Source: Reinekea sp. G2M2-21
GTDB lineage: Bacteria; Pseudomonadota; Gammaproteobacteria; Pseudomonadales; Natronospirillaceae
Direction of reading: 5' to 3'
NCBI RefSeq assembly: GCF_015687175.1
Contig: NZ_JADPQG010000004.1
Span: 393,664 to 457,663, forward strand
DNA: 64,000 nt
Shown piece after piece: positions 1 through 8,942 of the stretch. The notes beneath the pieces are model-generated. The model searched no databases. It saw nothing but the letters and a program-made list of their open reading frames with translations, and was not told where the DNA came from. Position 1 is the stretch's first letter. Each line of letters starts with the position of its first letter. Position numbers and translations under genes: made by a program.

Positions 1-1
1 G

Positions 2-70
2 AAACGGGTTGATAATACCAACATCCATAATTTTCAAAGTTTCGATGAGTTACTGCTAAAGTTAGTTTAA
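2..70 (+). CDS. C-terminal tail of an upstream gene (partial)
   Basis: An open frame enters from the left edge and stops with TAA at 68-70, giving about 22 residues that end in a leucine-rich stretch (DELLLKLV). It is followed by a hairpin and a T run, as expected for the end of a transcription unit. The fragment is too short to name. A receiver-type or regulatory protein would suit the kinase-like neighbour, but that is only a guess. Confidence 0.35.
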   Translation, partial: KRVDNTNIHNFQSFDELLLKLV

Positions 71-108
71 ATCTGGCAAAATGCCGGGTTCAAACATCGA
101 TTGATTTC

Positions 109-133
109 AGCTCAATCCGAGCTATTTTTTTTT
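109..133 (+). terminator. weak intrinsic terminator
   Basis: AGCTC (109-113) and GAGCT (119-123) form a 5-bp stem with a 5-base loop, followed by A and nine T. The stem is short but the T run is long. It would end the upstream transcript just before the GTG start at 148. Confidence 0.4.
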
Positions 134-147
134 GTGGAGAATATTGG

Positions 148-1155
148 GTGAATTACCGGTCCCGGTTAAAACAGTATGTGGTGGTCAGTGTCGTACTTTG
201 GTTGTTGGCTTTGAGTCTGGTGGGTTATTTGACTTTCCAAAGTCTAATGTTGCCGTTGTGGGTTGGCTTAATAGTATTGTTAGTTGCAGCAGCGGCCGTG
301 AGCCTGATGGCCATCAATCAATCGCAACTCCATGTGGCAGAAGTGAATAAACAACACAGTCGGACCAAACGTTTGGTACAGGAACATCAACTGAAAATTG
401 ATCGTTTCGAATATGACGCGAAAAAATCCGGTGAGATTCGACGGATCGTGTTGAATTCGACACAGGAGAAAGACCATTCGTTACGCAATATGGCGCAGGC
501 ACTGGACCACGTGATGAATGAAATTGTTGAACTGACGGAAAACACAGACGAGGAAGCACTCGGGCTTATCCGAACCCGTGCCGAAGGCATGAAGCGATAT
601 GCCGCTGATTTACAAGCGCTGGCGAAACTGGAATTAAAATCCGAAATTCCGGTTCGAGATGAACTCGATTTCATTAAGGAATTGAACACCTTGAGTGAAG
701 GTTGGTCGGCTCTTGCCAAAATGCGTAAAATAAAAATCAAGTTGGACAACCCGGAAGATCAGATTCCCTTGTATTCTGATCTGAATTGGATTGACAATCT
801 GTTAAGCCGTGTCGTTCAAGCATTGCTGCGCATGAACGAAAACACGGTGCTGCATTTGCATTTGATCGGATATTTGGATGCCGAAATGGGGGATGCGTTA
901 CGCATTGGTTTCAGCATTGATGGCCGTCAGTTTTCGGAACAACAACTTAAGCATCTGATGACCGAATATGTGTCTATTATCGAAGATGGGCAGGAAGTCG
1001 GTCCTGGTTTGTCTTTCGTAGTCGCTCGGCGTATGGCTCAAATGCTGAATGGCACGATTGATATTGATAACAGCGCCCGGGGTGTTGAAGTGCTGGTGGT
1101 ACTGCCGAGAAACCCAGAAGAGGCGGATCGACATGACGAGATGACCTATAACTGA
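148..1155 (+). CDS. membrane-anchored degenerate sensor histidine kinase
   Basis: A protein of 335 residues with a GTG start, chosen because GGAGA lies about seven bases upstream. Two hydrophobic spans (about 10-30 and 34-55) are followed by a coiled linker and a HisKA-like helix containing H110 in the context DHSLRN. The C-terminus resembles a kinase HATPase domain: GPGLSFVVARRMAQMLNG matches the G2 region and the chain ends with the usual VLP strand. The conserved N-box asparagine is not seen, and the DxGxG box is replaced by a stretch around SIDGRQF, so normal ATP binding is doubtful. There is no periplasmic sensor domain and no adjacent complete response regulator. It is probably an inactive kinase-fold scaffold or a very divergent kinase. 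The fold assignment is fairly sure; the function is unknown. Confidence 0.8.
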   Translation: MNYRSRLKQYVVVSVVLWLLALSLVGYLTFQSLMLPLWVGLIVLLVAAAAVSLMAINQSQLHVAEVNKQHSRTKRLVQEHQLKIDRFEYDAKKSGEIRRIVLNSTQEKDHSLRNMAQALDHVMNEIVELTENTDEEALGLIRTRAEGMKRYAADLQALAKLELKSEIPVRDELDFIKELNTLSEGWSALAKMRKIKIKLDNPEDQIPLYSDLNWIDNLLSRVVQALLRMNENTVLHLHLIGYLDAEMGDALRIGFSIDGRQFSEQQLKHLMTEYVSIIEDGQEVGPGLSFVVARRMAQMLNGTIDIDNSARGVEVLVVLPRNPEEADRHDEMTYN

Positions 1156-1210
1156 CGCTGGCAACTTATCTGGCGAGCGTCAAAACTCGTCATTTATTAG
1201 CGCAATAATT

Positions 1211-1240
1211 AAAAAAAGCCCCTGAAAAGGGGCTTTTTTA
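1211..1240. terminator. bidirectional intrinsic terminator
   Basis: A GCCCC/GGGGC stem flanked by seven A on one side and six T on the other forms a terminator on both strands. It sits between two convergent genes ending at 1155 and 1244. Confidence 0.88.
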
Positions 1241-1243
1241 GCT

Positions 1244-4177
1244 TTAATCCGCGACCTTAACGGCCTTCAGATTGTTGAAGGTTGGTGTTATCCACTTGAT
1301 CTCCTTCGGCCAATTTTTTGGCGTGTCGATTGGGTAAAAACCGATAATGTTTTCTTCGTGTTCACTGTAATCTTCGCCCATTCCCTTTCCTATTTGATGA
1401 ATTGTCAGTGAATGACGTTCGTCTCCAAGAATGCGATTGTTATAAAACCGCCTGAAACCATCCAGACTGATTTTATCGACCTCATTGGCGATCCGTAATC
1501 GGGTATTAAAATGACTGTTGTTTTCCAAAATGTTACTCCAGTAACGGCTGCTCAACTCGAACAGGTTTTTATCCGGTTCCGTTAATGTGGTTACCAGTCC
1601 CTGCTTGTACGCCTCAAATGTGGGTTCGTTCATGTCCGAAATCGCTTGGGCGTATCGACTGAGGAATCGATCAGAGTAAAGTTGCAACAAAGCGGGGTCT
1701 GTTGTTGGTGATTGCACATACAGAATCAGCCCGGGCATGCCATCCATCGGATAAGCACGAGCCAGGACGATATAACCTAACTGTTCTTTGGTACGCAATT
1801 CGGCAAAGTAGGGCGCACTCATCGCTTCAGCCAATAAAGCGTAAAGTGCACGCTCGCGTAAGCTTGAATTCAGACCCTGGTGAAATTGCAGGAACGCAGA
1901 GTCCGCATGATCAATATTCATCCGGTCTATGTAATTCTTATTGTCGATCTTGGCAATCTTGCGATAGGCCGACTGAGTTCCCTGTTGTGGGATGACGGCA
2001 TCGACTCTATCCGCCAGCGTTTTGGCCTGAGCTTCGAGCATGTTGCCGTGGATTAACATGGTCAGCTTGGCGTTGGTCAGTAACCCCGTTCGCACGTCCA
2101 GCAGCTGTTGCGCGTTGAGCTTTTCCACGGCTTTGATTTGGTCACTCAAACTGAAACTATTGGACACCATCCATTCGTTTACGCGGCGGATGACCTGATT
2201 GATGACTGGGTCTTCACTGCCATTGCGTAACCGTCGCAAATATTCTTCCCGCTTAATGGCGAAACGTTCCGGTTCAATGCGGTGCTCAACCAGTTCCAGG
2301 ATCAGTGTATCCAATAGGAGCCCCAGTTTGTTCTGATACCCATACAGGCGAATTTGAACGCCCCGATCCGTCAGACTGATGCCATAGCCGGAACCGGCTA
2401 ATCCGGCTTGGTAGCGAACTTCATTCAAGGCATCGTTAACCAATTCTATGTACAGGTTCAACGCAACGGCATTGGCAACCGATTCATTGCCGATGTTGGA
2501 TTCTAACAACAGGTTGATGTCCGTCTTTGGTGTTTTGAATTCATCGTCCTGTTCGAACCAAACAACTCGATTGTCCCCGGTGGCGACTAATTGTGGGTTG
2601 TACTTGTATAGAATCGACTCTTCACGTTCGAGCGGTTGAACGGTCAGCTCTGTTGGTACAAAAGGGTTAGGTTCCGGTAATTTTAACTCTGCTGTTTGGG
2701 ATGGGTTGCGCCAGCTCGCGACGGCGTTTCCAGTTAAGGCAGAAGTTGTGTATGGGGTATTGTAGTATTCACTTTCCTGCTTGGTTTTGGCATCCGGATG
2801 GACCAAAACAACCAGGGCGTTGTCGGGTTTCAACTGTGCCAAAATCTGCTGAATAGGGTCCGCCTGAAACTCCCCTAAATGATAAGGGCCAGACAAAATT
2901 TGCTGAGCAGGGTAATAGCGCAAGCGTTCAGCCAGTCTTACAGCAGTCGATGCTGGTGCGACTTTTTCGGCGAATTGGAAAGAGATCTGATTGATGTTTT
3001 TTTGTTCTTCGAATATCCACGGTTGTACGCCTTCGGTGCTAATCAGTTCTATCTCGCTGAATAGGAGTTCTGCAACGGCTTGCCAGTTTTTCAGTCCGTC
3101 AGGGGTTAATTCGATCTGAATATCAAAGGTTGTATTAGAGTGTGTCACTTCGCTGCCGCCTGCCATCAGATTCTCAGCCCAACCTTTTTCTTTCAGTACC
3201 GACAGTAAGGAGCCTGTCGACTCATGACCGAGCAAATGTCTAACATATTGGTGGGGTTTTAAGTCGAGTTGATCAGCTGTTCCGGATATTGGGAAACGGA
3301 ACTCCAAACGGCGCATTTCACGACGTGGTTTTATTTCGACCAGCATCGGTAGGGTGTTCGAATCAAATATCGGTTGCAGATAGCGCTGTTCATCGGAGTC
3401 AACATCTCGAATACCCGAGAAATAGGTTTCCACCATCGCTTCCAGTGTTGCGATATCCTGTGGACCGACAAGCGCGACGGACATGTTTCCGGCCACATAA
3501 TATTGGCGGAAAAAAGCCTGTAAACGATCCCGAATATCGGGAGCGTTTAACGTGACCAGGTTACCGATGGCCAGTTTCGAGGCTGGGTGTTGGGCTGACA
3601 CCAGTTCGCGGATGACATCTTCGATACGACGCTCGTCATTCTGCAGCGACGCGGAATACTCAGAATGCACCGCGTTCTGCTCACGTTCCGAAAATTCAGG
3701 GTCAAATAAAGGGGCAATAAAGAATTGTGAAAAACGATCCAGCGCCGGTTCCAACTGATCCGCATTAATATCGAAATAGTAGAGCGTGTTCTCGTTGCTG
3801 GTATAGGCGTTATCGCTGCCACCGTTCTGTTCGATGAAGGTTTGGTAACCGTCGACTTCCGGGTACTTCTCCGTGCCCAGAAACAGCATGTGTTCAAGAA
3901 AATGCGCCATCCCCTGCACGTCCGTCGGATTTGCCCAAGAACCGGTAAATACATTTAATGCCGCCGCAGACTTATCGGAACTCGGGTCGGAAACCAAAAC
4001 GGCTTTCAGGCCATTCTTCAGGGTAACGGTTTTAAAGACACGTTGTTCGAAGTTGCTGATGTCAATGTTCGATGGGTTTACCTCTGGTTTTTGTTTGCTG
4101 TTTAACCAGTAGCTGCCCGCACCCAGGGCAGTAGCGACCAAAATGACCACTAAGGCGAGCGTTACGCCTCGTTTCAT
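1244..4177 (-). CDS. ptrA: M16 zinc protease, pitrilysin/insulinase type
   Basis: A protein of 977 residues, close to the length of E. coli protease III. Residues 1-25 form a signal peptide or N-terminal membrane anchor, placing the enzyme in the periplasm. The inverted zinc motif HFLEH is at 92-96 and the third zinc ligand fits E173, giving the family spacing HxxEH-x76-E. The later half carries the inactive M16 repeats of single-chain pitrilysins, including the R-T-K-E-Q-L-G-Y substrate-binding stretch. Such enzymes degrade small peptides inside a closed chamber. An AGG-rich site precedes the ATG. The gene is monocistronic, convergent with the kinase-like gene and divergent from cnoX. The family is certain; the ortholog name ptrA is by similarity. 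Confidence 0.92.
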   Translation of the reverse strand: MKRGVTLALVVILVATALGAGSYWLNSKQKPEVNPSNIDISNFEQRVFKTVTLKNGLKAVLVSDPSSDKSAAALNVFTGSWANPTDVQGMAHFLEHMLFLGTEKYPEVDGYQTFIEQNGGSDNAYTSNENTLYYFDINADQLEPALDRFSQFFIAPLFDPEFSEREQNAVHSEYSASLQNDERRIEDVIRELVSAQHPASKLAIGNLVTLNAPDIRDRLQAFFRQYYVAGNMSVALVGPQDIATLEAMVETYFSGIRDVDSDEQRYLQPIFDSNTLPMLVEIKPRREMRRLEFRFPISGTADQLDLKPHQYVRHLLGHESTGSLLSVLKEKGWAENLMAGGSEVTHSNTTFDIQIELTPDGLKNWQAVAELLFSEIELISTEGVQPWIFEEQKNINQISFQFAEKVAPASTAVRLAERLRYYPAQQILSGPYHLGEFQADPIQQILAQLKPDNALVVLVHPDAKTKQESEYYNTPYTTSALTGNAVASWRNPSQTAELKLPEPNPFVPTELTVQPLEREESILYKYNPQLVATGDNRVVWFEQDDEFKTPKTDINLLLESNIGNESVANAVALNLYIELVNDALNEVRYQAGLAGSGYGISLTDRGVQIRLYGYQNKLGLLLDTLILELVEHRIEPERFAIKREEYLRRLRNGSEDPVINQVIRRVNEWMVSNSFSLSDQIKAVEKLNAQQLLDVRTGLLTNAKLTMLIHGNMLEAQAKTLADRVDAVIPQQGTQSAYRKIAKIDNKNYIDRMNIDHADSAFLQFHQGLNSSLRERALYALLAEAMSAPYFAELRTKEQLGYIVLARAYPMDGMPGLILYVQSPTTDPALLQLYSDRFLSRYAQAISDMNEPTFEAYKQGLVTTLTEPDKNLFELSSRYWSNILENNSHFNTRLRIANEVDKISLDGFRRFYNNRILGDERHSLTIHQIGKGMGEDYSEHEENIIGFYPIDTPKNWPKEIKWITPTFNNLKAVKVAD

Positions 4178-4341
4178 AGCTGAATCCTCGAAAATGTATC
4201 TTATTGAAAAACGGCTAGTTTACCGAGGGTGGGGTAGTTACACCAGCCAGAAGCACTTCCTCGCTGTATGCTACGGCGGTTATGGCTGGAGATTTACAAA
4301 ATTGGCCTTATAGTGGTGGCAAAGAATGTATTGAGGTATCT

Positions 4342-5208
4342 ATGCAACAGCCATCCGTGAATATTGTAGACGTCACCGAAGCTAATTTTCAGCAGGTGAT
4401 GGTCGAGGAATCCTCTCAACGCCTAGTCTTGTTGGATTTCTGGGCTGATTGGTGCGCACCCTGCAAAGCGCTGACTCCGGTATTGGAAAAACTAGCCCAT
4501 GAGTTCAATGGTCAAATTCTACTGGCAAAAATTAACGCAGATGAACAACAGAATATTGTGGCGCAATTCGGAATTCGCAGTTTACCTACCGTAGCCATTG
4601 TTAAGAATGGTCAACCAATTGATGCCTTTCAGGGGGCAGAACCCGAAAGTGCTATTCGTGAACGCTTACAGCAACACTTGCCAGCACCCTGGGAAGCTGG
4701 TGTACGCGAAGCACAGGCGCTAGCCGCTGAACAGAAGTTTGACGAGGCGCTGGTTCTGTTGCGTGAGGCGTATACTGTGAGTGGTGAATTGTATGAGATT
4801 GGCCTGATGATGGCCGATTGTTATCTGCATCTGAAGCGCGTGAAAGACGCCGAGGTCCTGCTGCAGAGCGCTACCATGGAGCAGCAGCTGCACCCACACT
4901 ACAAGGAGCTGATGTCTCGATTGGAGCTGATGTTGGAAGCGGCAGATACGCCAGCCATTCTGGAGTTGCAGGCAAAGTTGGCTGATGATCCGGATAATCT
5001 CGAACTGAAATACGAGTTGTCCATTCAACTGAGTCAGGCTGAGCGAATTGAAGAGTCACTGCAAACTATTCTGGAAGTTTTGCAGCGAGATAAAAATTAT
5101 AAAGAAGGCGCTGCCCGGAAAACCATGCTGGATATAATCAGCAGCTTAGGCAAGGGCGACCCTCTAGCCGCTAAATATCAACGGAAATTGTTTACGTTGT
5201 TGTACTAA
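4342..5208 (+). CDS. cnoX: CnoX/YbbN chaperedoxin (thioredoxin-TPR protein)
   Basis: A protein of 288 residues. An N-terminal thioredoxin domain carries the active-site motif WCAPC (C38, C41) in the context DFWADWC. The rest is helical TPR-type repeats, the layout of CnoX, which holds unfolding proteins under oxidative stress and passes them to GroEL or DnaK. E. coli CnoX lacks the first cysteine, whereas this one keeps a full CxxC and so may also be redox-active. The ATG at 4342 was chosen over the in-frame ATG at 4282 because GAGG lies five bases before it and a -10-like TATAGT (4309-4314) falls inside the longer version. Confidence 0.93.
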   Translation: MQQPSVNIVDVTEANFQQVMVEESSQRLVLLDFWADWCAPCKALTPVLEKLAHEFNGQILLAKINADEQQNIVAQFGIRSLPTVAIVKNGQPIDAFQGAEPESAIRERLQQHLPAPWEAGVREAQALAAEQKFDEALVLLREAYTVSGELYEIGLMMADCYLHLKRVKDAEVLLQSATMEQQLHPHYKELMSRLELMLEAADTPAILELQAKLADDPDNLELKYELSIQLSQAERIEESLQTILEVLQRDKNYKEGAARKTMLDIISSLGKGDPLAAKYQRKLFTLLY

Positions 5209-5231
5209 CAGTCAGTCATGTCAGTGTGATT

Positions 5232-5256
5232 GGGCGACCTATTGGTCGCCCTTTTT
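5232..5256. terminator. intrinsic terminator between convergent genes
   Basis: GGGCGACC and GGTCGCCC form an 8-bp perfect stem with loop TATT, followed by TTTTT. It ends the cnoX transcript just before the convergent molybdoenzyme gene stops at 5261. Confidence 0.88.
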
Positions 5257-5260
5257 CGTA

Positions 5261-7399
5261 TCAGGTATTTACACGCGTACCGATTGAGTAGCCAGCTTTC
5301 CGGATCGGCAAACTGCGAATTCGCTCGCCGGTGGCGGCAAAGATAGCGTTCGTCAGCGCTGGCGCAATGGGGGGGGTCGCGGGCTCACCAACGCCGCCAG
5401 GAGCGTCACCGCTGGGCAGAAGTTTGACCACAATATTGGGCGTTTGATACATCCTGAGCATCGGATAAGTGTCAAAATTTTTCTGTACGTTTTCCCCGTT
5501 TTTGAAATTAATCTCCCCTTCCGCTGCGGCAACCAGTCCGAAAATCATGCCGCCTTCCATTTGCGCTTCAACGGTATCCGGATTCACGACAATGCCGCTA
5601 TCTATCACAATGGTGACTTTGTGTAATGTAATCACTTTATTGTCATCAATCGTCAGATCAACGACCTGTGCAACGTAGGAGCCAAATGATTTGTGAAATG
5701 CCACACCTTGATGGACGTTGCTTCGACCCCAGTTCGCCAAATCAGCCGCGGTGCTTAACACTTTTTTTGCTCGCTCATCGTGCATGGTATTAAGACGGTA
5801 CTGCACGGGGTCCTGTCCAGCAAGATGCGCCAGTTCGTCGATGACGCTTTCGGTGAAAAACGCGGAATAGCTGTTTCCGACACTGCGCCAGAATCCCACC
5901 GGGACGGGCAACTTTGATTTCAGATACTCAAAATCCGGTTCAAGCACGTAAGGAACTTCCTTCATTCCCTCTACCGCAACCGGGTCATCGATGATTCGGG
6001 TAAACGGGACCCAGCTGATAAAACCGGGCGCAAAGAGTTTAAAGATGCGCTCGAAAATTGAAGGGCTGGCCAACTGATTATGCCAGGCAATCGGCAAACC
6101 TTTTTCGTCAACACCGATTCGGTACCGCGTGAGTGCGGTGGGTCGGTAGAAGTCGTTGCTGGTATCTTCTTCGCGGGACCAAACCAGCTTGATGGGTTTG
6201 CCGGTAGCCTGGGCGATTTCGATGGTCTCCGCAACGAAATCGATTTCACCCCGTCGGCCGAAGCCACCACCCAAGTAGGTCAGATGCACATGTATCTGTT
6301 CTTGTTTGAGATCGGTCAGTTTTTCTGCAATCTGACCCGTGAGCGATTGTGATTGGCTGGGCACCCAGATGTCGCATCGATCTTCAGTTAGCTTTACCGT
6401 GCAATTCATTGGCTCCAGCGTTGAGTGGGCCAGATAGGGCACTTCATATTCGAAGTCGTGTGTTTTTGCGGCGCCTTTGATGGTCGGCAAGGGTTCATCA
6501 TCAAGTTGTTGCACCAAATGCGCTTTGACCGCAGCATCGTCCAGATCGATTTCGCCGCCGGCAAAGGTTGCCTTCAGCGCCGCAATCCCCATTTTGGCGT
6601 GCCAATACGTATCAGCAACGACCGCAATTGCATGTTCGAGTAACACAACGTCTTCAACGCCTTTAATGGCCAGCGCGGCCTGCTTATCGAATGTGTCGAC
6701 AGTTGCGTTCAGGACGGGTGCGTGCTGAATGGTTGCTACCTTGAGCCCGTCGAAATTCACGTCAATACCGAATTCAGCACTGCCTTCGGTTTTTGGTGGC
6801 GTGTCCATTCGTGGTACTGACTTGCCAATGAGCTGATGCTCGCTTAGGGGCTTTAAGCTGACGTCTTCGGGTGCATCCAATGCCGACGCTTCAGTGACGA
6901 GTTCGCCAAACGAAAGTCGTTCACCGTTGGCATTGAAAACATAACCATTGTCGATGCGTAGGGCTGAAGGATCAGTATTCCAACGGTTGGCTGCAGCTTG
7001 CAAAAACATGTGCCGGGCCGTTGCACCTACTTTGCGTAGTGGTTTCCAATAGCCGGAAATCGTCGTTGATCCACCAGTCATTTGCATACGGAAAGTGGGA
7101 TTGTTGAATGCCTTATTCCACGGTGCTGTTTTTACGCTGATATTTTGCCAATCGCAGCCGAGCTCTTCAGAAATCAGCATTGCGCAGGACGTATTTACAC
7201 CTTGACCCATCTCCGCTGCCGGTACCGTGATCTGGATGTGGTTGTCGCTGGCGACGCTGAGCCAAAGCTGGTTGTCGATGGTTTCAGACTCGCCGGGTTG
7301 TACGATCACCTGACCATTGGAGCTGCAGCCAATCAACAGTGATACCCCTGTTAGCGCCGCGGATGACTGCAAAAATTGGCGTCGGGAAAGCGTGTTCAT
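5261..7399 (-). CDS. iorB: molybdopterin-binding large subunit of a xanthine dehydrogenase-family hydroxylase (IorB type)
   Basis: A protein of 712 residues with a twin-arginine signal (SRRQFL at 5-10) ending in a lipobox-like LIGC at 22-25, so export to the periplasm and possible lipidation are expected. Family blocks include a GGGFGRRGE stretch and the C-terminal [10 protein letters not shown] motif near the Mo site. The layout matches the isoquinoline 1-oxidoreductase/aldehyde dehydrogenase beta subunits that carry Mo-cytosine dinucleotide and pair with a small 2Fe-2S subunit. The ATG at 7399 overlaps the stop of the upstream 2Fe-2S gene (ATGA) and has AAGGAG eight bases before it. The substrate cannot be told from sequence; aldehydes or N-heterocycles are typical. 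Confidence 0.9.
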   Translation of the reverse strand: MNTLSRRQFLQSSAALTGVSLLIGCSSNGQVIVQPGESETIDNQLWLSVASDNHIQITVPAAEMGQGVNTSCAMLISEELGCDWQNISVKTAPWNKAFNNPTFRMQMTGGSTTISGYWKPLRKVGATARHMFLQAAANRWNTDPSALRIDNGYVFNANGERLSFGELVTEASALDAPEDVSLKPLSEHQLIGKSVPRMDTPPKTEGSAEFGIDVNFDGLKVATIQHAPVLNATVDTFDKQAALAIKGVEDVVLLEHAIAVVADTYWHAKMGIAALKATFAGGEIDLDDAAVKAHLVQQLDDEPLPTIKGAAKTHDFEYEVPYLAHSTLEPMNCTVKLTEDRCDIWVPSQSQSLTGQIAEKLTDLKQEQIHVHLTYLGGGFGRRGEIDFVAETIEIAQATGKPIKLVWSREEDTSNDFYRPTALTRYRIGVDEKGLPIAWHNQLASPSIFERIFKLFAPGFISWVPFTRIIDDPVAVEGMKEVPYVLEPDFEYLKSKLPVPVGFWRSVGNSYSAFFTESVIDELAHLAGQDPVQYRLNTMHDERAKKVLSTAADLANWGRSNVHQGVAFHKSFGSYVAQVVDLTIDDNKVITLHKVTIVIDSGIVVNPDTVEAQMEGGMIFGLVAAAEGEINFKNGENVQKNFDTYPMLRMYQTPNIVVKLLPSGDAPGGVGEPATPPIAPALTNAIFAATGERIRSLPIRKAGYSIGTRVNT

Positions 7400-7887
7400 A
7401 CGTTGGCTCCTTTTGTCTCCAGATTTGCTGCCGCGTTGTTCCACAATTCAGACGCGCGATGCACTGCTTTGCGGATGCGCGGGTAGGTACCGCAACGACA
7501 GATGTTCATCATTTGAATGTTTATATCCTCATCGCTGGGATTTGGGTTTTGGCTCAATAAGCTCACCGCAGATAAAATCTGACCTGACTGGCAATAGCCA
7601 CATTGGGGCACTTCGAGTTCCTGCCAAGCTTGTTGAACGGGGTGATCGTTGGCTTCACTCAAGCCTTCGATGGTGGTTATATCCAGCCCTTCCGCCGCAG
7701 ACACAGGAAACACACAGGTTCGCGTTGCCTGTCCGTTAATCAGCATGGTACAAGCGCCACACTGTGCGATACCGCAACCAAACTTGGTCCCGGTTAAGCC
7801 AAGATTCTCCCGGACCACCCAGAGCAAAGGTGTATCGGGTTCAACATCGACAGTCATGGTTTTACCATTCACGTTAAGTGAGATCAT
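7396..7887 (-). CDS. iorA: 2Fe-2S small subunit of the molybdenum hydroxylase (IorA type)
   Basis: A protein of 163 residues. The plant-ferredoxin-type cluster is bound by C38, C43, C46 and C58, and the second, all-helical 2Fe-2S domain by C96, C99, C130 and C132 (CGYC...CRCG). This is the standard two-cluster subunit that moves electrons from the Mo centre to an acceptor such as a cytochrome. No signal peptide is seen, so it is probably co-exported with the Tat-tagged large subunit. It overlaps the genes on both sides, by 14 bases upstream and 4 downstream, which indicates translational coupling. Confidence 0.93.
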   Translation of the reverse strand: MISLNVNGKTMTVDVEPDTPLLWVVRENLGLTGTKFGCGIAQCGACTMLINGQATRTCVFPVSAAEGLDITTIEGLSEANDHPVQQAWQELEVPQCGYCQSGQILSAVSLLSQNPNPSDEDINIQMMNICRCGTYPRIRKAVHRASELWNNAAANLETKGANV

Positions 7888-8488
7888 AGTGCTCTTCCTT
7901 TTCTTTATTCGAGTTGATGAGTTCTTGCATCGTGGTTAGATCCTGCGGGGTATCCAGATCCCACCGAGCATTTTTTACGGCAACCACATGACAGCGTTGT
8001 TCGTGTAATAATTTTTGAGCACCTTTAGTGCCGGAAAGCGTGCTTAACTGTTGGCGGAAATGCGCTGGAAAAAGAACCGGTGGACCGGTGTATTTGAGAT
8101 CTTTAGCGACTTGGATCTGCTTGCCATCCCACTGTTGCATAAACTCATATAAAGCTTTGCCAGTGAGGCGCCATTGGTCAATCAACAGGATAAGATAGCC
8201 TTTGGACGGTGGTACGATATTTGAAACACCAAACGCGATGGAATTTCCCAACCCTTGTTGCCAGTCGGGACAGTGCAATAGGTTGACACCCTGTGGAATT
8301 GATTCGTTAGGAGACCAACAACCTGTCACTAGACTGACCGGGCAGTTCAACGACAAAGCCTTGTCGAGCGTATGACGCCACAGGGGTTTATCGTGCACAG
8401 CAATGTTTTGTTTGGCTACCCCTAAGCGTGAGGAGGCACCGGCGGCAGGAATCACTATGTGCACATCGCTTTGCTGGGAGGGTGTCAT
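7874..8488 (-). CDS. MobA-like NTP transferase, probable molybdenum cofactor cytidylyltransferase
   Basis: A protein of 204 residues. It begins with the nucleotidyltransferase signature [13 protein letters not shown], the G-x-x-S-R-x-G...K pattern of MobA/MocA and GlmU-like enzymes. Being first in the operon with the two hydroxylase subunits, it most likely makes the dinucleotide form of the cofactor (MocA role) for them. The XdhC-like insertion chaperone often found beside such genes is not in the window. Other nucleotidyltransferase activities remain possible. Confidence 0.82.
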   Translation of the reverse strand: MTPSQQSDVHIVIPAAGASSRLGVAKQNIAVHDKPLWRHTLDKALSLNCPVSLVTGCWSPNESIPQGVNLLHCPDWQQGLGNSIAFGVSNIVPPSKGYLILLIDQWRLTGKALYEFMQQWDGKQIQVAKDLKYTGPPVLFPAHFRQQLSTLSGTKGAQKLLHEQRCHVVAVKNARWDLDTPQDLTTMQELINSNKEKEEHYDLT

Positions 8489-8670
8489 GTCAGTTGCTCT
8501 TCTTTTTATGGGTAAAACGACATTTAGTACGTACTTAGTTTACAGATGGATGAGGTCATGTGAACGTTTCAAACATTTATTAACCCCATCGGCGTCCAAA
8601 GCCGTGACAGTGGCTTCAGAATAGAGCGAATTTAGGTAGATGCAACGGCTTTTCAACTTGGATTTTAACT

Positions 8671-8936
8671 AGGGCAACTCTGATTAATGCAAATCACCTC
8701 AGTCCTATCAGATTGAAGGATGAGCGAGGCGTGTGTCGCCGAGAATGGCAAGTCCTTTTAAAAACACACAACAATGCTCAGTCATCGATCTGAAGGGCCC
8801 GAAGGGCGGACCTGAAATGCCAAATTTCTTTGTTAAGTCCTTTGCCAAGATAATGAATATGGTCCGTAGAACTTGCCTCGAAATTTGCCCATTTCTACAC
8901 CCGCTGAGGTAGATAGCAATTACTCAGAGTTGCCCT
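8671..8936. repeat. 266-bp element with 13-bp terminal inverted repeats (MITE-like)
   Basis: The 454-base gap between the MobA-like gene and the MFS gene holds this structure; 8489-8670 shows nothing recognisable. The ends AGGGCAACTCTGA (8671-8683) and TCAGAGTTGCCCT (8924-8936) are perfect inverted copies, and the similarity continues imperfectly inward (TTAATGC against GTAATTGC). The inside has no substantial open frame, only a 31-codon frame at 8817-8912. No clear target duplication is seen. It looks like a non-autonomous or decayed insertion element. The right end lies six bases past the MFS stop codon. Confidence 0.6.
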
Positions 8937-8942
8937 CGCGTT

